A DNA stretch of 64,000 nt from Candidatus Electrothrix scaldis (GTDB lineage: Bacteria > Desulfobacterota > Desulfobulbia > Desulfobulbales > Desulfobulbaceae). Below the pieces are notes generated by a model that searched no databases, was not told where the DNA came from, and saw nothing but the letters and a program-made list of their open reading frames with translations. The stretch is taken from contig CP138355.1 of the NCBI GenBank assembly GCA_033584155.1, positions 2,613,826 to 2,677,825 on the forward strand, given 5' to 3'. The translations under genes and the position numbers were made by a program. Below are positions 59,035 to 64,000 of the stretch, in pieces (position 1 is the first letter of the stretch; the number at the start of each line of letters is the position of its first letter).

Positions 59035-60324
59035 TCAGGCTTTTTCCAGTAGAACCACTGTTTCAATATGGCTGGTCTGGGGGAACATATCCACCGGGGT
59101 GACAGTGCGTATTGTATAGCCGTGCTGGCAGAGTGCGTTCAGGTCGCGGGCCAGGGTTGCGGGATCGCAGGAAACGTAGAGGATTTTTTCCGGCTCCAGG
59201 TGTGAAAGCAAAATGATTTTTTCACCGACTCCGCTTCGAGGGGGATCGATGAGGGTGAGGTCTGCTTTTTCTCCTTGGCCTGCTAGCTGCTCCAGAGCGG
59301 CACGAACATCAGCAGTGAAAAAACGAGCCGATATCCCGGCTTGGTGGGCGTTTTCTTCTGCCCAATGGATACTTTCCTGATTTCCTTCAATGCCGGTGAC
59401 TGTTGCGCCACTGAGCGCAAGAGGGATGGAAAAATTTCCCATACCGCAGTAGAGATCAAGCACAGCTTTTCCTTGGATCTCTCCAGCTGCGGCGCAGACC
59501 AGTTGAATGAGTTGCTGGTTCTGGCCCGGATTAACCTGGGAAAAACAGCCGCCAGACCAGGACAGGGTGCATTTTCCGTTTTTGAGCAGAATATCTTGCG
59601 CTAAGGGCTTGGCAGTCGAGGAGAGGTATTGGAATCCTTGTCGGGAGATCCAGCCTACCTGGGCAAGGGAAGGAAGCTGTTCAAGCTTTTGGTAGATTGC
59701 CTTTGAAGGGCGTTTTTGCTTGTCGCCTCTCAGGACCAGCGTTATTTTCCCATCAGCAGGGGATTGCAGCAGCTCAAATTCCGAGGAAATTCCCGCCAAG
59801 GACCGGAGCATTCCAGAGCTATTCAGCTCGGCCAGAGCGGAGCACATATCCTCTGTGGTCACTGGGCAATTATCCACAGGGATAAAGCTATTGCTTTTTT
59901 TTCTGAAGAATCCCAGCTGCCCTGCAGGGCTTATCTTCAGCCGCAGGCGGTATCGATAACCCCACTGGGCAGGAGAGGCAAGGGTATTTTGTATCTGGTC
60001 CGCAGCAAAAGGTACCTTGGCTCGCTGCAATGACTCGGTTACTATCCCTTTTTTAATAAGAAGTTGTTCTTCGTAGCTGCCGTGCTGAAGGTCGCAGCCG
60101 CCGCATTCCCCGTACAAAGGGCAAGGTGGGATAATCCGCGCCGGAGATGGAGAAAGTATCTGTTCCAGATCTCCCTCAAGGTAGCCGGATTTTTTTTTCT
60201 TTTCTCTGATAAGCACCTGTTCGCCGGGCAAGGTGAAAGGAATCATGATAACCTGTCCAGCGTCTGTCCGAGCTAGTCCTCGTCCGCCAGGTATTATTTT
60301 TTCAATGGTGATAGTGTGCTTCAT
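59035..60324 (-). CDS. 23S rRNA (uracil-C5)-methyltransferase RlmD/RumA family
   Basis: 429 residues. A TRAM domain (about 1-55), a four-Cys iron-sulfur cluster (CPLYGECGGCDLQH), and a class I methyltransferase domain: LDLYCGMGNF (AdoMet loop), LIDPPRSG, and YVSCDPATLARDL with the catalytic Cys. It methylates a uridine in 23S rRNA. It lies between tatC and two tatA genes on the opposite strand. Confidence 0.92.
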   Translation of the reverse strand: MKHTITIEKIIPGGRGLARTDAGQVIMIPFTLPGEQVLIREKKKKSGYLEGDLEQILSPSPARIIPPCPLYGECGGCDLQHGSYEEQLLIKKGIVTESLQRAKVPFAADQIQNTLASPAQWGYRYRLRLKISPAGQLGFFRKKSNSFIPVDNCPVTTEDMCSALAELNSSGMLRSLAGISSEFELLQSPADGKITLVLRGDKQKRPSKAIYQKLEQLPSLAQVGWISRQGFQYLSSTAKPLAQDILLKNGKCTLSWSGGCFSQVNPGQNQQLIQLVCAAAGEIQGKAVLDLYCGMGNFSIPLALSGATVTGIEGNQESIHWAEENAHQAGISARFFTADVRAALEQLAGQGEKADLTLIDPPRSGVGEKIILLSHLEPEKILYVSCDPATLARDLNALCQHGYTIRTVTPVDMFPQTSHIETVVLLEKA

Positions 60325-60511
60325 CGGAGATTGTAGGGTGATTATTCAATGGAAACGGGAAAATATTCCTGATTTTGCTTGAAAAGTACGGGTCGTGTTT
60401 GTTGCTTGTTGACAGAGAAGACCTCTTGGTGCTACACTGCCGTACCATCCTGCCCCGCAGGACGGGTCATTTTTACTACTTAGAGAATCAACTGTAAAGA
60501 GGTGAGAGAAT

Positions 60512-60697
60512 ATGTTCGGACTCGGAATGCCTGAACTGATTATCATCCTGGTTATTATTGTTATTATATTCGGCGCAGGCAAACTGCCTGAGATCGGCTC
60601 TGGTATCGGCAAAGGAATCAGAAACTTTAAAGATGCCACCAAGAGCGATGATGACTCGAAAACCATAGAAGATCAAAACAGCAGCAAAGAAAGCTGA
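60512..60697 (+). CDS. TatA-family protein 1
   Basis: 61 residues: one helix ([20 protein letters not shown]), then the conserved [17 protein letters not shown] hinge and a short charged tail. TatA type by its short tail. AGAGGTGAGAG precedes the ATG. Part of a pair with the next gene; both feed the TatBC translocase. Confidence 0.9.
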   Translation: MFGLGMPELIIILVIIVIIFGAGKLPEIGSGIGKGIRNFKDATKSDDDSKTIEDQNSSKES

Positions 60698-60734
60698 AAA
60701 AGCTCATTTCCTGGTAAGGAGAGAGGTATTTATT

Positions 60735-60998
60735 ATGTTCGGACTCGGAACTCCTGAACTTGTTGTTATTTTGGCTATATCCTTTTTGTTATTCGGCGGT
60801 AAAAGACTGCCGGAGCTAGGCTCAGGCCTGGGTAAGGCCATCAGTTCTTTTAAAAAAGGAATTGGTGAGGTAGAGGATGCCGGCCTTGGAGATGTGACCA
60901 AAGAGGTGACGAAAAATCTTCCCGGCGTCCGGGAGGTCACTGCTGTGCAGGAAAAAATTGATAAGGCAAAAGATATCGGTAAGGTGCTGACCAAGTAG
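60735..60998 (+). CDS. TatA-family protein 2
   Basis: 87 residues. Begins FGLGTPELVVILAISFLLFGG, then RLPELGSGLGKAISSFK, and a longer tail than its neighbour (about 45 residues). A second TatA, or a TatE-like form; ends before a good terminator. GGAGAGAGG precedes the ATG. Confidence 0.9.
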   Translation: MFGLGTPELVVILAISFLLFGGKRLPELGSGLGKAISSFKKGIGEVEDAGLGDVTKEVTKNLPGVREVTAVQEKIDKAKDIGKVLTK

Positions 60999-61033
60999 CA
61001 TCAAGGAATATTTAGCCTGATCTCTGTCTGCTC

Positions 61034-61072
61034 AAGGCCGGAAGGTTTCCCTTCTTCCGGCCTTTGCTCTGG
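61034..61072 (+). terminator. Terminator after the tatA pair
   Basis: AAGGCCGGAAG pairs with CTTCCGGCCTT (11 bp, loop of 9), followed by TTTGCTCTGGTTT. It lies about 35 bases after the second tatA stop. Confidence 0.75.
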
Positions 61073-61380
61073 TTTGCCTCTTAGAAAAGTGCCCATCCCT
61101 CCTCCTCTTTTCTCTTCCTTTAGCATCTCTTCGGCGGTATCGAACCCCTCATAGTTTATTTGTATCATCTTGATGTTTCTCTGGTAAATGGCGAAATTTT
61201 CACTCTGCTGTTTGCAGTTTCCTCTGGAAATCCTGTTCTTTGCTTTACTGTTCTCGGGAAAAAGGTTTATACTAAAAGCAATTGCGTTACAAGAATTGGA
61301 CGCGCGTGATCAGATGAGAAAGGATTGCTCCCGTTTGTGGATTTGGGAGCCTGTGATGTCTCTAATAATCTTCCTTCACT
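61073..61380 (+). other. Intergenic region before nnrD/E
   Basis: About 310 bases with no supported gene. It should hold the nnrD/E promoter. A short open frame that overlaps the nnrD/E start has no recognisable content. No clear ribosome site is seen before the ATG at 61381. Confidence 0.5.
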
Positions 61381-63030
61381 ATGAAAATTGCAACTTCGGC
61401 CCAAATGCAGGCCCTTGACAGAATCTCTATTGAAGAGATAGGAATTCCCGGTATAGTCCTGATGGAAAATGCTGGCAGGGGGACTGTGGACGCAATGGAG
61501 GAGGAATACGGCCCTGTTCAGGGGAAAACCGTTTGTGTTTTCATTGGACCGGGAAATAATGGGGGGGATGGTCTGGTCATTGCCCGCCATATTGCTCAGC
61601 GCGGAGGGCGCCCCTTTCTTGTTTTTTTGGTGAATCCTGAGAAGCTGACCGGTGATGCCCAGACCAATGCCCGAATTTGTAATAAATTAGGCTTTATTCA
61701 TTATATTGTGCATCATGAGGATGAGGTGCGCCAGCTGAAGCAGTTGATCCGCCAGCTGCACTTCAGCCATCCTGTCCACAGTCTGGTTGATTCCCTGTTT
61801 GGGACAGGCCTGTCCCGAAAGGTTGAGGGCTATTTTTCCGATCTCATTAAATTTATCGTGGCCTTGTCCCGTGATCGACAATGGCCGGTGATCTCTGTGG
61901 ATATCCCTTCCGGCCTCTGTTCAGATACCGGGACCACCTTGGGGCGTGCTGTAAAAGCAGACCTTACCGTGACCTATGGGCTTGCCAAGCCTGGGCATTA
62001 TATGCATGGCGGGGCAATGGTCGGTAAGCTGAGAGTACTTGATATCTCTATTCCGCATCGGGTGACCAAGCAGGCTGAGCTCCGTGGCATGGTCCTTGAG
62101 CATTGCGAATTTACTCAGCTCATCCGAGAGCGGCGAGCGGCCTCTCATAAGGGAACCTACGGGCATATCCTCATGCTGGCTGGTTCTGAGGGCAAGACTG
62201 GTGCTGCCATTCTTGCTGCGCAAGCAGCCCTGCATAGCGGTTGCGGTCTGGTAACCCTGGGCGCTCCAGAAGGGCTGAACGCGATTTTTGAGACCAGTCT
62301 GCCTGAGGCAATGACGGTTCCTTTGCCGAATTCGGGCAAAATACTCTCTGTTGCTGATTATGCTGTGATTGCAGATCTTCTTATTGGTAAAAGTGCTTTG
62401 GTTATCGGACCAGGTATGGGAACAGCCCCGGAAACAGGGGCTTTGGTTCGGCGCTTGTACAGAGAGCTACGGCTGCCCATGGTTATTGATGCTGATGCGC
62501 TTAATATGCTGGCTGAAAAACCGGAAACTTTTAAAAAGAGCGGCGGAGTACGGATCCTTACCCCTCATCCTGGAGAAATGGCCCGCCTGACCGGGAAAAC
62601 GGTTGCGACTATCCAGAGAAATCGTCTGGAAGCGGCTCATGAGTTGGTAAAAGACTTGGCACATGACGATCATGAAATTATAGTGGTGCTTAAGGGGGCC
62701 GGAACCGTGCTGAGCTCCTGCACAGGAGACTGGGCTGTGAACAGTAGCGGTAACCACGGGATGGCAACCGGTGGTATGGGAGATGTTTTGAGTGGGCTGA
62801 TTGGTGGCCTTCTGGTCCAGGGATATAGCCCTTGGGAAGCCACTGCTCTAGGGGTGTATCAGCATGGTTTGGCAGGGGATATTCTAGCCGAAGATTGTAC
62901 CCAGGGCTTCACAGCCTCTCAGGTGGCAGCTGCCTTACCCCAGGCCTTTATGCGGATGAAAAAGTCCGATTGCCGTGTATGTCTCCGCTGTAATGGTCCC
63001 TGTGTCTGTTCATGTGGTGAGCATCTGTAA
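61381..63030 (+). CDS. nnrD: Bifunctional NAD(P)H-hydrate epimerase/dehydratase with Cys-rich tail
   Basis: 549 residues. The N-terminal half is the epimerase (NnrE/YjeF-N: GPGNNGGDGLVIARH), the C-terminal half the ADP/ATP-dependent dehydratase (NnrD: LTPHPGEMARLTG, GMATGGMGDVLSGLIGG). Together they repair damaged NADH and NADPH hydrates. The last 20 residues hold six Cys in the order CxxCxxCxxxCxCxC, not a usual part of this family; it may bind a metal. The CBS gene follows after 65 bases. Confidence 0.94.
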   Translation: MKIATSAQMQALDRISIEEIGIPGIVLMENAGRGTVDAMEEEYGPVQGKTVCVFIGPGNNGGDGLVIARHIAQRGGRPFLVFLVNPEKLTGDAQTNARICNKLGFIHYIVHHEDEVRQLKQLIRQLHFSHPVHSLVDSLFGTGLSRKVEGYFSDLIKFIVALSRDRQWPVISVDIPSGLCSDTGTTLGRAVKADLTVTYGLAKPGHYMHGGAMVGKLRVLDISIPHRVTKQAELRGMVLEHCEFTQLIRERRAASHKGTYGHILMLAGSEGKTGAAILAAQAALHSGCGLVTLGAPEGLNAIFETSLPEAMTVPLPNSGKILSVADYAVIADLLIGKSALVIGPGMGTAPETGALVRRLYRELRLPMVIDADALNMLAEKPETFKKSGGVRILTPHPGEMARLTGKTVATIQRNRLEAAHELVKDLAHDDHEIIVVLKGAGTVLSSCTGDWAVNSSGNHGMATGGMGDVLSGLIGGLLVQGYSPWEATALGVYQHGLAGDILAEDCTQGFTASQVAAALPQAFMRMKKSDCRVCLRCNGPCVCSCGEHL

Positions 63031-63095
63031 ATAATGTCATCGGCAGATCGGTCACGATCTTGAGAAAATATCGAGAAAAAATAAGGATGAACTGA

Positions 63096-63551
63096 ATGTT
63101 GCGTGCGCAAGATCTGATGACGGAAAACGTCATTGCTGTTACAAAAAACACCGAAGTCCGTGAGTTGGCCAAAATCCTGACTGAGAATAAGATCAGCGGT
63201 GTCCCGGTGCTTGATGAGGCAGGGAAACTTGCCGGTGTGGTCACGGAAAGCGATCTTATCTTTCAGAATAAGAAGGTCCATATTCCCACAGCCGTTGCCA
63301 TTCTTGATGCCTTTTTCTTCCTGGAAAGCCCGGAAAAGATGGAAAAAGAGATGAAGAAAATGGCCGGAGTTACTGTTGGAGAAATTTATGCCTCCGAGGT
63401 CATCTCTGTCCAGATAGACACTCCCTTAGATGAAATTGCCACGCTGATGGCTGAGAAAAATATCCATACCTTGCCAGTCGTTGATCAGGGAAATTTGGTG
63501 GGAGTGATTGGCAAGCGAGATATTATTCGAACCATTGCCGAAGGAAGATAA
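63096..63551 (+). CDS. Two-CBS-domain protein
   Basis: 151 residues with two CBS modules (about 5-58 and 93-150): DLMTENVIAVTKNTEVREL and LVGVIGKRDIIRTI are typical ends. CBS pairs bind adenosine nucleotides and control a partner protein. No fused domain is present. The livF gene starts 36 bases after its stop. Confidence 0.88.
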   Translation: MLRAQDLMTENVIAVTKNTEVRELAKILTENKISGVPVLDEAGKLAGVVTESDLIFQNKKVHIPTAVAILDAFFFLESPEKMEKEMKKMAGVTVGEIYASEVISVQIDTPLDEIATLMAEKNIHTLPVVDQGNLVGVIGKRDIIRTIAEGR

Positions 63552-63587
63552 TCCTGTTCCTTTAGGATCATTCGCTCTTAGCACCTA

Positions 63588-64000
63588 TGCTTGAACTGCG
63601 TAACATCAACGCCTCCTACGGTAATATTCAGGTTCTCCATGATATCAGCCTCCATGTGGATCAGGGAGAGATCATTACCCTGATCGGGGCCAACGGAGCT
63701 GGTAAATCAACCATCCTGATGTCCATCAGTGGTATTGTTCCTCCCAGAAGTGGTGAGATCCTCTTTAAAGGTACCTGTATTAGCCGCATGGCTCCAGAAA
63801 AAATAGTGTCTTTGGGGCTTTGTCAGGTCCCGGAAGGACGTCATATTTTTCCTGAGCTGACAGTGGCGGAAAATTTGGATATGGGTGCCTTTCTTCGGAA
63901 AGATACAGCGCAGATCCGTCAGGATCTGGATCATGTCTATACCCTGTTTCCTATTTTGGCTGAACGACGTCATCAGCCGGGAGGAAACCTCTCCGGTGGC
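63588..64000 (+). CDS. livF: LivF-type branched-chain amino acid ABC ATPase (3' end beyond window)
   Basis: Reads in frame from ATG 63588 to the window end, 137 complete codons. Walker A GANGAGKST is near residue 38, the Q-loop region LCQVPEGRHIF is typical of LivF, and the signature NLSGG sits at the very end. It likely serves a branched-chain amino acid importer whose binding protein may be the one at 19481 or another beyond the edge. Only the start of the gene is in view. Confidence 0.93.

Noticed and set aside
61188-61418. Short open frame before nnrD/E
   Set aside because: It overlaps the nnrD/E start in another frame and has no ribosome site or recognisable content.

Overview
The window looks like a chromosome segment of an anaerobic, diderm Desulfobacterota bacterium, probably Desulfobulbales and possibly a cable-bacterium relative. 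This placement is inference from gene content (LPS genes lpxC/lpxK, multiheme c-type cytochromes, a NapH-like ferredoxin, an RND/ArsR/porin-type lipid exporter set, many two-component and c-di-GMP genes) and not from a phylogenetic marker.

Layout. 0.2-6 kb: chemotaxis-type signalling (a very large CheA, a REC-CheB-like protein, a zinc-ribbon ParA ATPase). 6-12 kb: a nitrate/sulfonate/taurine-type ABC transporter followed by PilZ, HAMP and TauE/SafE genes with overlapping ends, then a DUF4388-REC-CheB-like protein and a clear terminator. 12-19 kb: M48 protease with TPR-like tail, NikR and a PPC-domain gene facing a minus-strand block (CbiO-type ATPase with His-rich tail, Cys-rich mini-protein, unknown membrane protein, lpxC, lpxK). 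19-22 kb: branched-chain amino acid binding protein and NAD synthetase. 22.6-25 kb: an internally deleted IS3-family element abutting a truncated HipA-like kinase coupled to a HIRAN protein, then tRNA-Thr(CGU). 25-33 kb: multiheme cytochromes (one with a frameshift near its 5' end), RlpA, M24 peptidase, outer-membrane porin and LolA-like protein. 33-42 kb: an accessory island with an intact ISL3-family element that split a host gene (perfect 8-bp target duplication), tandem PD-(D/E)XK-like paralogues, a NapH-like ferredoxin, a 21-bp-period degenerate array, two toxin-antitoxin pairs and a frameshifted AIPR-type abortive-infection gene. 42-52 kb: RND exporter, ArsR, a secreted papain-like protease with Cys-rich repeats, a secreted protein behind a c-di-GMP-I (GEMM) riboswitch, a PP-loop thiolase-like protein and recN. 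52-57 kb: a partial recN duplication joined to a Tat-exported protein, then a cassette of two proteins sharing duplicated peptidoglycan-binding-like modules (one polysaccharide deacetylase, one NlpC/P60-like) with a BamE-like lipoprotein between them. 57-64 kb: DUF1778/GNAT toxin-antitoxin pair, tatB-tatC, rlmD, two further tatA genes, nnrD/E, a CBS protein and the start of livF.

Themes: c-di-GMP appears twice (PilZ protein, GEMM riboswitch). Nickel/cobalt handling appears as NikR next to a CbiO-type ATPase. Three TatA/B-family genes plus TatC sit close to a Tat-signal protein. The most unusual material is the 21-bp array, the peptidoglycan-module cassette, the tandem nuclease-like pair and the two CheB-like proteins that lack catalytic residues.
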